DNA of 64,000 nucleotides from Lophium mytilinum (taxonomy: Eukaryota; Ascomycota; Dothideomycetes; Mytilinidiales; Mytilinidiaceae), in contig MU004186.1 in assembly GCA_010093605.1 (NCBI GenBank), positions 1,840,616 to 1,904,615 on the forward strand, in the 5' to 3' direction. Of this stretch, positions 9,681 to 20,178 are shown piece after piece; position 1 is the first letter of the stretch, and each line of letters begins with the position of its first letter. The position numbers and the translations under genes were made by a program. Below the pieces are notes generated by a model. The model made no database searches. It saw nothing but the letters and a program-made list of their open reading frames with translations, and was not told the origin of the DNA.

Positions 9681-10195
9681 CTTCAGGAGCCCCCCTCCCC
9701 CGCCCGCCCGCCCTCCCCTTATGACGTGCTAGCTGGAGATGTTTATGGAGGATGTCCATGCATCTAGTCCTTGAGGCTTCGAGGCTTCGAGGAGGAAGGT
9801 TGGTGAATTCGGCTAAGACAAACAAGGAAGAGCTGGATGCCGCAGGAGAAGCAGTTAGGAGAGAAACGCGGCAGACCTGCATGAGACTACCAATGAAGGA
9901 GTCAGAAAATAGAGATAAGAGCTGATGATTGATGCATAGATAGGACTGGTAGCTGATCACTTGATTTTGCAGGTTAAGGGAAGTAATTCCAGGTATTTTG
10001 GGAATGAACTTATTCTTGTATTACCAGGTCACTAACTGACGCTGGCAGATGGCAAAGCATGTTCGCGGAAGGATATCGACTTTAGGTTTCAGCAAGCCAG
10101 AGACATTAGGCTTCAGGAGTCGTCTTCAGGGAGAGTCAGTCCTTCCTATCTTTAGGGTGTTGGTCGTCCTTCTCGGACTAGGACCTTCATTGAAC

Positions 10196-10618
10196 CTAAT
10201 TTTTCTTAGACAGGGACCTTTTAATCCCCCGCTTGAGACTTCGAGCGGCCTTTTGCACCCCTCGAACCACATCCCAGCTGGCGCCCATCCGTTTTACCGG
10301 CTTTTCCTCAGTAATCAACTCGTCTTGATCGAGGAAATCGTCGAACTGGCTTTTGCCAGGTTGGGATGGGGCTTCACCCCGAGTGGGGCGGGGAGCCTTG
10401 CCAGCCCCGTAAAGTCTGGCCTCCAAAGCCTTTTGTTGAGCCCTACGTTCAGCGAGGAGCACGAGCTCCTCAGCTTCCCAGGCTCTACGCCTCCATTCCC
10501 ACTCTTGATTCTGTCCGTGTTTTTGTTCGTAACGGCCAAGGTGGATCTGGGCCGCCCGGTGCGCCATTTCGGCGTCTCGCTGCTCTTCAGCGCTGCGAGA
10601 CTGCTGTGGAGAAGGCAT
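10196..10618 (-). CDS. Small Arg/Gln-rich protein (cluster member E)
   Basis: The predicted protein has 140 residues starting at MPSPQQSRSAEEQRDAE; an upstream in-frame ATG at 10714 would add 32. A long charged helix (about residues 10-70) contains AHRAAQ and LAERRAQQKALEARLYG. An acidic patch, FDDFLDQDELITEEK, follows, and the protein ends in a basic helix with KAARSLKRGIKRSL. The helix and the basic tail resemble members C and D, but NPWD and TGAAW are missing. Its promoter shares the TATTGTA/TATA layout with C, D and F, which supports membership. Function is unknown. Confidence 0.58.
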   Translation of the reverse strand: MPSPQQSRSAEEQRDAEMAHRAAQIHLGRYEQKHGQNQEWEWRRRAWEAEELVLLAERRAQQKALEARLYGAGKAPRPTRGEAPSQPGKSQFDDFLDQDELITEEKPVKRMGASWDVVRGVQKAARSLKRGIKRSLSKKN

Positions 10619-11570
10619 GTTCGGTGTGTTGGTTGAAGACTCGGTGTTGTTGGATATTCTGCGGTCTGGTTGCTGGGAAAGCTTTTTGTGTTTAGTAGTA
10701 GGCTTTCGAAACAACTTGGGAACTTTGGTGATCCTCTAGGGGCAGTCCAAGATGAAGTTATATACTCTAGCATTGGTGTATTGTATATTCACGTAGTCCA
10801 CAGTATGTGAGGAAATAATGTCCAGATAGAACATCAGCCGCGATATTCATCAACAATGTATACTGATAGTGTATCGATGCAAAATGTAGGCCTGAGGGAT
10901 GCTCATTGTATGCGTACAAAGACGATTAGCAATATGGCCAATGCTGTATAGCATGATATTGCGGAGAACCCCGAGGTACTCTGCAGACGAACGTGTAACG
11001 CATGCTTGCTGAATGACTATGAGCTTAGAACCTTCTAGCGACGTGAGGATGCCAACCAGATGATACTAATATACTCAGCTTCTGAAACTCTCGTTTCAGG
11101 CCCTTTGTCACTTCCGAGTCTTATGGAAGCGCGGTTCCTTATGCATGAGATCTAAGACTGCATTTACCATTGACCTAACGGGATAGTCTTGCGAGCGAAA
11201 TCGTTTCAAGCAGGATAGCGATGGTGGAACTTTTCACCACCTCGCTACAAGAAGCGATCCACTTCCCTCGAACAAGTGATCGAAAGAAAGAATACGTGCT
11301 TTAAATATCTGCAAACTTCAAGAGAGTTTTAGTCTCAGCGCTTCAAAAAGTCATCAAATGTTATGTCAGTATTTTACTCACTTGTGGGTGCATTTCGGGA
11401 ACCGCATTGGGGGTGTAGAGGTCTGGTTTGAGTAGCGACCACTTCGTGTGGTCAACCAGAGGTAGATCAAACCGGGCAAAAGATTGAACGATGCAAGACC
11501 ACCGTTAGGGAAACATGATCTCTGAAACGGTGGGGGGCCCTTCTTGATGTTAGCTTTCGTCTTGTCTACG
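10619..11570. other. Intergenic
   Basis: It contains the member E promoter. The remainder, about 10.8-11.57 kb, shows no supported coding frame, repeat or RNA gene. Confidence 0.5.
10757..10787 (-). promoter_or_regulatory. Shared cluster promoter, member E copy
   Basis: On the plus strand, gttatatactc (TATATA at about 10759-10764) is followed by TATTGTA at 10779-10785 and then tattcacg, which is close to cattcac in the member C copy. Confidence 0.5.
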
Positions 11571-11575
11571 TGTCG

Positions 11576-12012
11576 CTACCCCTAAGTCTTGATATTATCA
11601 CCGGCTCTGGAAACCGGATCTCTCTCTTCTTTTTGCGCAGCAGTCTGTGCGCGACTACGGCCGCGATGAGACTCGGGCATTCGATCGAGGATGTGATCGA
11701 AGATGGCAGTCCGTGATGGACGTTTGGGAGGCTCGATGGAGTGCCGGGACATCGCTGGTGTGTAACAGGTATCAACCCTTTGGTATTGTGGGCGTTTTAC
11801 GGGCTGTTGAGGTTCTGGATTCCAGGCTGCACCTGTCGCGGACAGCCAGCTTTCTAGCTCGGGGCTCAGCGGTTGATCTCCGAGAGGCGGGAACGACCCA
11901 CCTGAAAAGAGCCGTTCGGATGCTCATAGATGTACCTTTGGCTATCCGAATCAAAGGCAACCATTCGCCACCCTGAGGCGATGTAGTCGTCGTCGAATGT
12001 GCGATCTGGCAT
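11576..12012 (-). pseudogene. Frame-broken cluster member linking the YDADT and TGAAW modules
   Basis: From the ATG at 12012 the minus strand encodes 48 residues with a YDADT-type block: GWRMVAFDSDSQRYIYEHPN. A TGA then ends the frame. About 10-20 bases further on, another frame stays open for roughly 100 codons to 11576 and begins with LESWLSATGAAWNPEPQQP. That is the TGAAW module of members A, C and D, and AAWNPEP is very close to ASWNPKP of member A. Either a frameshift has broken one gene, or a very short intron (about 44 nt, weak donor) joins the frames. I favour a broken or decaying gene. It matters because it carries both family modules. Confidence 0.5.
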
Positions 12013-12741
12013 GTTTGTGGCTGAGTCTAAAGAGGTGTGCTTCTAACTTCGTGTGTTTGTGCTTCGAGTGATTGATGTGGTAGCTGGGGAATCTGCACTT
12101 CCTAACTGTTGACAAGTACATCCCACGTGTCAGAATGGTGTACATAGTTTCACGTACTTGGGCTGTGACTTGTGAATGAACAATGCCGAGATATGTGAGC
12201 ATTTTACTTCCACGCACGTCAATTTGCGGACGTGAATAGCTAGTAGAAGTGAATCTCATCGCAAGCATGGTACACGAACAATGTAATGCTTGAAAGAAAT
12301 CGGCACTTGGGAAATCCAGATGGCGCAGTATCTACGCCATTATATGCGCCTCGAGAGTCTTGGGCTAGGTGAGAGAGCCCTTTCAAGATTGCTTATGAGT
12401 CCCAAGAGAAGCTGCCGGGGAATTTCCATATTATAGCTACGTTGCGACTGAAACGTATGGGTATCATTTGCTTAATCGCACAATCTGCATCTTGAGAGTA
12501 AAGGAAGAAGTCATTCGGCAATGCACGTCGATGAGTTGGGTGTTGATGTTGAGGTCTGTGTATTTGAATCTATCGAAAAGCTTCTACATGAAGGAAATGA
12601 AAGTACTGAAAAGCCACTATCATTAGGAAATGCGCTACTCACATGAAGTACAATTTGTCTATGTCTCGCTTGAGCAAGGTGCGATTTTGGAGGTGTTTTC
12701 AGGGAACTTTGCACAAGTCTTGAAAGGTTGGTGCCAGGGAG
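12013..12741. other. Intergenic
   Basis: No supported gene. The short stretch tgtatttgaatct near 12556 resembles one near 9524 downstream of member D, a weak hint of shared flanking sequence. Confidence 0.4.
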
Positions 12742-13278
12742 TCATGTCCCCTGATACGGTTCACCGCCTTTGGAGCTCTTAGAGCTCTCAGTCATCACCA
12801 AAGGATCCCACCCCCCTGTCAAATGGCGAGTTACTCGCCGGAAGAAGCCGGGTTTGGCATCTGGGTTTGCCTCCTTGCTCTTTCGTGCCGGCTGTGCGTC
12901 TGGGAGTGTCGACGGCAGTGGTTCAGTCAACCACCGAATGGCTTTGCGCCGACGACTTGGTGCACCCTTCTTACCTGGGACCGAGCTCGACACTGCGGAG
13001 GTATTGCCGATGCTGGCAGATTCATCGGATTGGGATTCGGTGTCCGCTTGACGAGCTGCCGCTCGCCGCTCGCGATCCTCGATATCCTGCCAGTACTTGT
13101 TGTATCTGGCTACGTCCTTTGGTCGACCGTTGACAGGGACATCTACGCCATGACGGTCACGGTATGTCGCAGGCTGCGCTCGCGTGTACACCTTTTCACC
13201 CGTGTCCGCATCGTAACCGACAAGCTGGGGCCCGCAAGAATCACCCTCTCCATAGTAATGAAATTGGCGACCGGGCAT
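12742..13278 (-). CDS. YDADT-motif small basic protein (cluster member F)
   Basis: The protein has 178 residues. It opens with MPGRQFHYYGEGDSCG, followed by GPQLVGYDADTGEKVYTR, a block of the type also seen at 20179-20775. A helical stretch follows (KDVARYNKYWQDIEDRERRA). The middle is Ser-rich and the tail is basic, with KPGFFRRVTRHLTGG. That tail matches KPGLLRRLTRTLTGK at 13993-14178 and FFSRVLGRK at 20775. YDADT-containing small proteins are common and unnamed in Dothideomycetes, as far as I recall. The frame is uninterrupted and the start is the first ATG. Function is unknown. Confidence 0.65.
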   Translation of the reverse strand: MPGRQFHYYGEGDSCGPQLVGYDADTGEKVYTRAQPATYRDRHGVDVPVNGRPKDVARYNKYWQDIEDRERRAAARQADTESQSDESASIGNTSAVSSSVPGKKGAPSRRRKAIRWLTEPLPSTLPDAQPARKSKEANPDAKPGFFRRVTRHLTGGWDPLVMTESSKSSKGGEPYQGT

Positions 13279-13992
13279 GTTGAGGGTTGGAGTTGAGAGT
13301 TTCTTGTGTGAAGCTGTTGTTTGAAGTTTGTTTGCTGAGATGCTTGTGGTAGAAGCTGTCTTGACTTCAAAAATGCTTTTGGAACTTTGATGCTCTCTAA
13401 CTTCCGTCTAGGACTTTCTTATATATCCCAGAATTGTAATTACTCGTACTGGTTTCGGTGATTGTGAATGCAGAATATAAGTGAATGATAACGGAGATAT
13501 TCGTAAATGATACTGGGATATACCGGCATTGTACTTCAACGTAGACAAGTTCACGATCTGTGAATGGACAGTACCAGTGAATGTCGATAGAACGCTGGTG
13601 AACGATGCATATTCCGGTTTTACGTGAAATATGCGGAGGTTGAAGCCTCGGAGGATATGTTGATGAACAATGTGAAGGCAAGCTCAAAAGATGCTGCACT
13701 AACTAGGGAGAGTACTGGAGAACCGGGGAGAGGAAGCGGTGACTCGACAGAGGATTTATGATGAGGACAATGTTCGCGGTGAACAGGGATCAGTAATGGC
13801 GATAAAATGGTCGTATATTCAACTGGGTAGTAGCTCACGTTGTCATGAGCAGAGATGTGATCTCGGCGAAGGGACTCTGGAATCAGGGTACCCGTCGCGA
13901 GGGAATCAAGTTCCCTTGTAAGGCTCGACGCCCCTGAAGCGACCCGGAGTCTTATACTACTCTGAAAAGACAATTGGGGCGTTGCAAGTCTT
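13279..13992. other. Intergenic upstream of member F
   Basis: It contains the member F promoter and several gtgaat-type steps between 13460 and 13610. Frames at 13397-13699 and 13620-13973 have no recognisable content. Nothing else is supported. Confidence 0.4.
13417..13440 (-). promoter_or_regulatory. Shared cluster promoter, member F copy
   Basis: On the plus strand, cttatatatcccag is followed by ATTGTAATTACTCG (ATTGTA at 13433-13438). The gene-proximal sequence ttccgtctaggactttc resembles the member D copy. TATA-to-box spacing is shorter than in C, D and E. Confidence 0.45.
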
Positions 13993-14207
13993 CTAGGAGA
14001 CCTTCTTTCCGGTCAAGGTTCGGGTTAGACGTCTGAGCAGACCAGGTTTGTCGCTCTTGTCTGCTTGCCGCTTTGGTTCATCAGCTGATTGACGTTCGAC
14101 GAGCGTAGTGCTTGAACTCGCTGATGTGGCCTGGGTGGTGGTTCGAGCGGCAGCACTTTGGCGTTCCCGCTGCTCCATGCCCCGTGATAATGGAACCTGC
14201 GGGACAT
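13993..14207 (-). pseudogene. Truncated or frame-broken relative of member F (cluster member G)
   Basis: From the ATG at 14207 one frame gives MSRRFHYHGAWSSG, matching the start of member F (MPGRQFHYYGEGDS), but it does not lead into family sequence. The next frame (ATG 14178, 61 codons to 13993) gives MEQRERQSAAARTTTQ and ends with KPGLLRRLTRTLTGKKVS. Those segments match DIEDRERRAAARQ and KPGFFRRVTRHLTGG of member F. About 50 residues, including the YDADT block, are missing between them and the frames do not join, so this looks like a deletion copy. The 61-residue frame could still be expressed. Confidence 0.5.
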
Positions 14208-15936
14208 GCTCGCAGCTGGAAGTTGAGAATGTAAAGATGTGGTTCTAGATGTGTTTCTGTAGTTTCGAAGCGCTTGAGGTTACTCTGGGTTTTGCTTGAG
14301 GCACGAAACTGGAATTTTGTGCTTTCAACCGTCCCACCCAGAACATCCACATATTCTAAAAGAATGCTCACTCACGTTCTGGAGCTCAGGACTTGTGCGT
14401 GAATAACATAAGTGAGCGGTGTTTGACACATTCGTGAAAGATGCATCTTCGACACTATTCGTGAACCCGACGGCCTAGATGATGTGAATTGTATAATGGA
14501 GAACGAGTAGGGCAAGAACAACAACGTACATTGAAAACGATTAATGTTTTGCATGTTGACCATGTGAAGAAGGAGAAGACCTAGTAGTAGCTAGCGACAG
14601 TGTATCCGTTTAGGAGGAGAATTGGAGAAGTGGAATCTATTAAACGTTTAGGAAGAGTACTCTAAATCACCTGAGACGGGATAGATGTCTAGAACAAGTG
14701 CGTTCTTAAGATGAAGGAAAGCGGCTACGCCGTTAATACAACGGATATGGGTCCTTGTAGGCCCAGACAACAGGGCCGAGCGATGCGTCTGCATTGAATG
14801 AAGATGTAAAGAGCTTTGCTAGAGTTTCTACCGCTGGTGATACAGTCTCGGACATTGTCTTGTAGCGTAATCCGTAAGCACAAACCCGCTTATCTCCTGA
14901 GGGCCTCGGCCCAGAATGTCCCCACGCCCAGCACAACACACGCCGTCTTTTCACTCGCCTTGTCGTTGATTCAGAAACAAGACGAAAGCAGATTAGCGCT
15001 CGGAGGACTAGCGCTAGACACCGGACGATCTCCCGTGGGTGAATAGATGGCGGATTCGTAGCGGCTGCACGCCTAACCACCGGGATCCATGTCAGATTGC
15101 TTGTTGAGACGACAGGTGTCATGTTCAGGCGAGACAGACAGTTGCTGAGCTCCGGGAGTTCAGAACTGCTCAACCATCCATGGACGAGGCTACCTTGCAT
15201 ACAGCAAAAAGCTAACCAAACCGGAGCACCCGACAAGAACTTGCGCAATCACGGTTCGTGGAGAACAAAGATCGGGCCGGACTTCGGGGGGGATGGAGCG
15301 TGTGGAAATTGAACGCAGGCGTTGACTCCTGAGGAACAGAAAAATGCATGCATCATGGCACAGCTGAAGCCACGACGGGTTGGACCGACGCCGGGCTCGG
15401 GATCTTGCAGCTTGTCCCCCTCTGCTATCTCTGTGTCCACTGCGTCAAGGAAGAGAGAGGGTCTCTTGGTCGTTTGCTGGACGTCTTCGCGCCGGAGAAA
15501 GTTGAAGAGACTGGGAGCAATCTGGCCAGCCATCAAATAGTAGGCGCACCGGCCAGAGGGCGCGACGAAGCTTCCACGACGCCGAAAGAGTACAGGCCAG
15601 GCGATCCGCTAGCCGGTTTGATGCACTCAATCCCAAAGTGGACGCGGAACGTGCGATGGCGGCACGCTGGCTGTGACGATACGCCATAGCGGCTCTCCGT
15701 GAGTTGGGAGAGCCTTGGAAGCGCTGGCAGTTACCCGGGCGGGGATGGACTACATGTTTAAGTATCACCAGACGCTCCTCTTCGCGCGCCGCCTCGTCTT
15801 GCTGTCTCTTGCCTGTTTTCTTATCTGGCATTGTTGACGCAGCTGGGCGGCGGGACGGAACCAACGGACAATCACAGCCAGCCAGCCACCAATTTCTGCA
15901 GCTGATTGGAGCTGATTGGGGGCGATAGGGCCCAGG
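14208..15936. other. Intergenic; no supported gene
   Basis: A 171-codon minus-strand frame (14733-15248) starts with a hydrophobic, signal-like stretch. It has no recognisable domain, and overlapping frames on both strands are about as long, so I do not call it. The right end is probably the promoter and leader of the gene starting at 15937. Confidence 0.4.
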
Positions 15937-18900
15937 ATGGCGGTTCCTGCATCCAGGGTACGTATTTATGGATTTCGTTTATCGCAGCTGGACCCGGCCC
16001 TTCGAGATACCGATCGCCAGCTCAGCGACGGGGGATCGCTGACCATCATCACAGACGCATCCTCTCCCACCCTCATGGAACCTCTTCCATAGCGGCAGAG
16101 AACCGGAGCCCGAGGTGCCCTTCGATCCCGAGGATCTGTGCCGCCGTCTGAGGCAAGTCAAGCTGGACGAGGCACTCAAAAAGGCCTACGCTACCGACAG
16201 CGAAAGCCCCGCGGTGCAGAAGACGTCCACCAAGGGAACCCGACACAGCTTCCTCGCCAGCCTCCGTTTCCACCGGGCCAACGATGCCGAACACCAGTCC
16301 AGCGGCGGGAGTACCCAACCAGTGCACAGCGTGAAACACTCCACCACCGCGCCGCCGCCAATCGTCGCCAACGCTGCAGCAGGCCTCGAGAAGCATGAGC
16401 TGCACGATACAAGACGCAAGGATAGTCGTACAGACGCGTCAACTGCTCCCTCTACCCGTCCACTAGACGCCGCAGATCGCAATCGCAGTTCAACCCTCGA
16501 CAAACACCACCCGCCACCAGTAACCTCGTCCTCGGCTCCCTCTCCACTCGGTCCCACGACCGCCAACTCCTCCCGTCCCATCGCATCTCGGACTGCCCGT
16601 TCTTCAACCGCCAGCTCCGGCTCCTCTTTCTTTCTCCAAGTTCCCGTCCTCTCTCCCCACCGGGACATGGCCTCCATGTCACCATCCCTCGCGCCAATGT
16701 CTCCAGACAACTTCGCCAAGAACCGTCCAGTTGCCCGTGATTTCGCCCAGGAGCGTCGAAAATCGCTTCATGCTCCCGATCGTCTGGCCTCGCGCAACTC
16801 TGCCATATGGAGCCCAGCATCTCCCCCTCCGGTTCACTACGCCTACGCGAAGGGCCAGTCAATGTTCCCTGAGCCTCCCTCTCTCTCGTCGACAAGAAAG
16901 AAGCCACGGCCAGCCAGCACTGGTTCTGTAAAGGTGTCTCGCCCTGCAATTGTTGTCACCTCTGACGACGCTCCGCCATTGCCACGCTTGAACCGCTTTT
17001 CAGGAAAAGACAACCTCGACTGGGACCAGCAAAATGAGATTACAGTTCCCAGGGTTGTCGACAACTCAAGATTTGCCAAGGGAAGCAACAGCTACGAGGA
17101 CCGCCTTAGCGTCGATTCTCTTCAGCAACCATGTTCCCACGAGAACATGGGTGGCCAGGAGTCTAAGCGCTCGAGTATGGGCGGACAGTACCCTTCCCGC
17201 ATTGTGAGCGGAGACTATACTCTCCCTGGGCCTCCTTTTCCAACTTCAAGCAATTCGAGACTCCCCCCAAGCGCCAAGTCCAATCGCAACTCTGCGGCCC
17301 GTGGCTCGACAGCTCTTGCGCTCCCAAGCAACAGTAATCGCAATTCCGCACGCTTGAGCTCTAATTCCATCCCGCATCACCCCCGTCTCGTCAAGAAAGA
17401 TAGCCTTGAGCAACACCGCTGGCGTGAAAAGGCCGCGCGGGAGCATGCAGTGCTTGAAGCGCGAGCAAGGCGGGAGAAGGAGAAGGAAGGAGGTGGGATC
17501 GGCATGGGCTCCTCGCCACTCCTTCCATCATTGAGTCCGTTCCCGCCACTGAGTGTATCAGCTTCACCAGTCCAGGGTATGGGCCCTGCGGGCCAGCTGA
17601 ATAGCGGTGCCGTCGGGCGACGTGGTAGTGGAGGTGTGGGGGGAATGCGAAGAATGAGTGGTGGAAATGCACATATAACGTCTCAATTGGATAGGCGGAC
17701 TAACATTAACGGGAACATCTACAATCCGCATCGCGACAGACGGATGAGCAACGGAACCACGAAGGATTTGGACCGCAGGATGAGCAAATCTACACTCAAC
17801 GGGACTAATTATTCCACGTACCCTTCCTCAAGCACGGGCGACGGACAGCATTCGAGTCAGATTCAGCCCACACCAGGAATCAAGCGCGCTAGCACCGCTC
17901 CTCCCAAACGACTCAGTCTCACCAAGCAAGGATCCAGTTCCTCCCTCCCGCAAACATCGAGAGCAGAAAAGAGAGGCTCTCGAATCATATCACAGCACAC
18001 TCCTCTGCCACTTTTGATGAGTTCTCCAACTGGAGCCACATTTCCTTCATCTCCACCCCGGTCCCAAAATCGAAATAGCATGAATAGGCGTGATCAGACT
18101 CAACGCCTACCCTTTCCTTTGCCCCAAATGCCCCCGGAACCAGCCGACTCCTCCAGCTCTCAAGAAGCGCGTAGTCGAGGCCGTCGTCGAAGTAGCGTAA
18201 AATGTGACGATACCCGCAAACGCTCGAAATCGAGAACATCCGTTCGTTCCACGAAATCTGCGAAATCTACAAAGTCTACCAAGTCCCAGAAATCAGTAAA
18301 ATCGACAAAATCCACTCGTTCACTGCGCTCAGTCTTCTCAAATGCATCCACTACCTCGAACAAGCTCCAAAAACGCAAATCCACTTCCTCTCGCGCTTCG
18401 CGACGAGGTAGCACGTCTGTCTCGAAAGAACACCTCGCAGCACTCGCGGCATTGACTGGCCCGGCACCACCGCCGGATGACCAAATGACGCCGGAAAGTA
18501 TTGCCTTCTTCGAAAAGCAGAAGCGAGTACTGGACGAGCGCACACGGCGCGAGAGTGTGGCTAAAGACCGAGGCGAGCGGATGGAGAGGCTCAAGAGGGG
18601 ACGAGAGATGGAGAAGGTGCTTTCCGGCGACATTATTGGTGGTGCGCTGGGGGGATACAGGGAGGGACATGACAGCAGCGATGAGCACTCCGAGTTCATT
18701 CCCTCTGCGGAGCCATCTCAGGCTGGTGGCGTTCGTAGTCCCACCCCGACTTCTCTTTACAGCGCTCCCGGCAAGGGGAAGCGGAGACTTACGCTTGACG
18801 ATCCGATTGGAGACTTGGATACTTCGATTGAAGGCCTCACGCCGGAGAGTATCCGCCTGCTACGGGAGAGGGAGAAATTGGTGCGATGGCGCGCGGAGCG

Positions 18901-19057
18901 GGAGAAGCAGCTGTTTGAGCAGAAGGAGCGGGAAAGAGAAGAGCGAGTGCGCGCTGCGAATGAGAAAGAGGCGATGAGGATGGGCGATGTTGAGAAAGGA
19001 GGGAATAGTAAAGGGGAGAAGAGGAGAGGATGTCTCGCGTGGTGGCCATTCTCTTGA
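15937..19057 (+). CDS. Large Ser/Lys/Arg-rich protein of unknown function
   Basis: I model two exons, 15937-15957 and 16055-19057, giving about 1007 residues. The short first exon reads MAVPASR and ends at a GTACGT donor; the 97-nt intron ends in atcatcacag. The second exon continues in frame with THPLPPSWNLFHSG and then VPFDPEDLCRRLRQVKLDE. Without this splice the long frame lacks an ATG near its start. Most of the protein is Ser/Pro/Arg-rich and probably disordered. At about residues 735-755 there is a run of KS and KSTKS repeats. Towards the C-terminus two charged helices each follow an M/LTPESI motif (TPESIAFFEKQKRVLDER and TPESIRLLREREKLVRW), and the protein ends in GCLAWWPFS, a hydrophobic, Cys-containing tip. 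No known domain is recognised. A scaffold or cortex-linked role is a guess only. Confidence 0.75.
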
Positions 19058-20178
19058 TTGAGAGTGGAAAGCGGGCCGCCTTCTCATGTGAGAAAAAAAT
19101 ACCCTTTCGTACGCTTCTGTGTATACACCTCTGCTTAAGAGTCTAGCATTTCTTTATAATCTTAGAATAGAAACGGATCTAGGTTGGAAACAGGGATCTC
19201 TGGACGGGTTAAGTAATGGTAATGAGTTCCTCTATCGTCGTCCCAACGTAGGAAAAAAAGCCATTATTAGTTAGGCATTTACCATATAAACGATCTTTCT
19301 TCTTTCTTAATCGCGACCTTCCTGAGTATAAAGACATCCATCCAGCGCGCAGAATAATAACCAGTAAAAAGAATATCTGAGGAGCAAAACACCACCCTCG
19401 TTAGAGGGTGTAGCCACCTCGGAGAGGTTTCTCTAAATCCATCCTGGAGGTCCGGAGCCCGCAATTTTTCAATCCATCGAATCTTCACCGGCCTCAGCCT
19501 CACGCACCAACTGCATACAGCCTCTTTACCGGCTTCCAAGCCTCTCATGCCGCCTCCGAGCTGAGAACAGCTTTTAACACCATAAGTCGAGTCGAGACTC
19601 GCCGACTGCCAGGGTCGAACGCCAGACCAACTTCTAAACTTTAGGTGAGATTGTTGACGGTAGTTGCCGGGAGGTGCGATGCGTGGTCTCCGGCCGCGGG
19701 CTTACACTCGGTGTGGCCGACCAACTGAGCTGCTGGGCAAATTAGTGGTCTGGTCCGAAAATGTTGGGTATTTGTAGTGTTATTGCTGGGAGGGTCACAT
19801 GCTCACCACATCAGATCAGGTCTCAGGCTCACCTCGTCATCGTGTTCGCACGTAGGTATCAGTGCATTTCACTTCACCAAGTCTGGCTTCGTCACGGAAT
19901 TATTCTTCTTTCCCTACTTCACCACCCATTCTCACCTACGTCATCCCTTCACCAGCCATCAGTCTCAGTCGCATGAATGCCCTCTACGCCGTCTCTGCAG
20001 CATATACAAACAACGCGACCCACTCGCGCCTCTCCATCCACCATCTCCTCAGCATACACCAAAGACGCAACCCGTCTACCTCCGCCAACACCCAATCGAA
20101 TCATTGCCAACCAACGGCACAACTCGTCCACCTCCTGTCCACCTCCACCAAAGCCCCATCAAATCATCACGCCCCACC
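19058..20178. other. Intergenic
   Basis: No supported gene apart from the leader of the gene at 20179. On the minus strand at about 19727-19612 there are sequences resembling tRNA A and B boxes (agctcagttgg; gttcgaccc), but the arms do not pair (see rejected items). Confidence 0.5.

Larger units (their letters stand above)
9010..10195. other. Intergenic with a third copy of the cluster 3' flank
   Basis: At 9611-9680 the sequence (tcatctccgagtcgagtttc, then cgaactcaaagg and ctttatctaag) matches the 3' flank of member D, but no family coding sequence lies next to it. Only an unconvincing minus-strand frame (9646-9960) is present, so this may be the remains of a deleted member. A strongly C-rich tract lies at about 9688-9718. 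Confidence 0.4.

Noticed and set aside
14733-15248. 171-codon minus-strand frame with a signal-peptide-like start
   Set aside because: No homology, no cysteine pattern of a secreted effector, and several overlapping frames of similar length.
18240-18340. KSTKS tract as a simple-sequence DNA repeat
   Set aside because: Codons vary within the run, so it is conserved at protein level rather than being a recent microsatellite.
19600-19740. Possible intron-containing tRNA on the minus strand (A-box-like agctcagttgg, B-box-like gttcgaccc)
   Set aside because: The acceptor, D, anticodon and T arms do not pair acceptably and the box spacing is about 110 nt. At best it is a degenerate tRNA-like remnant.
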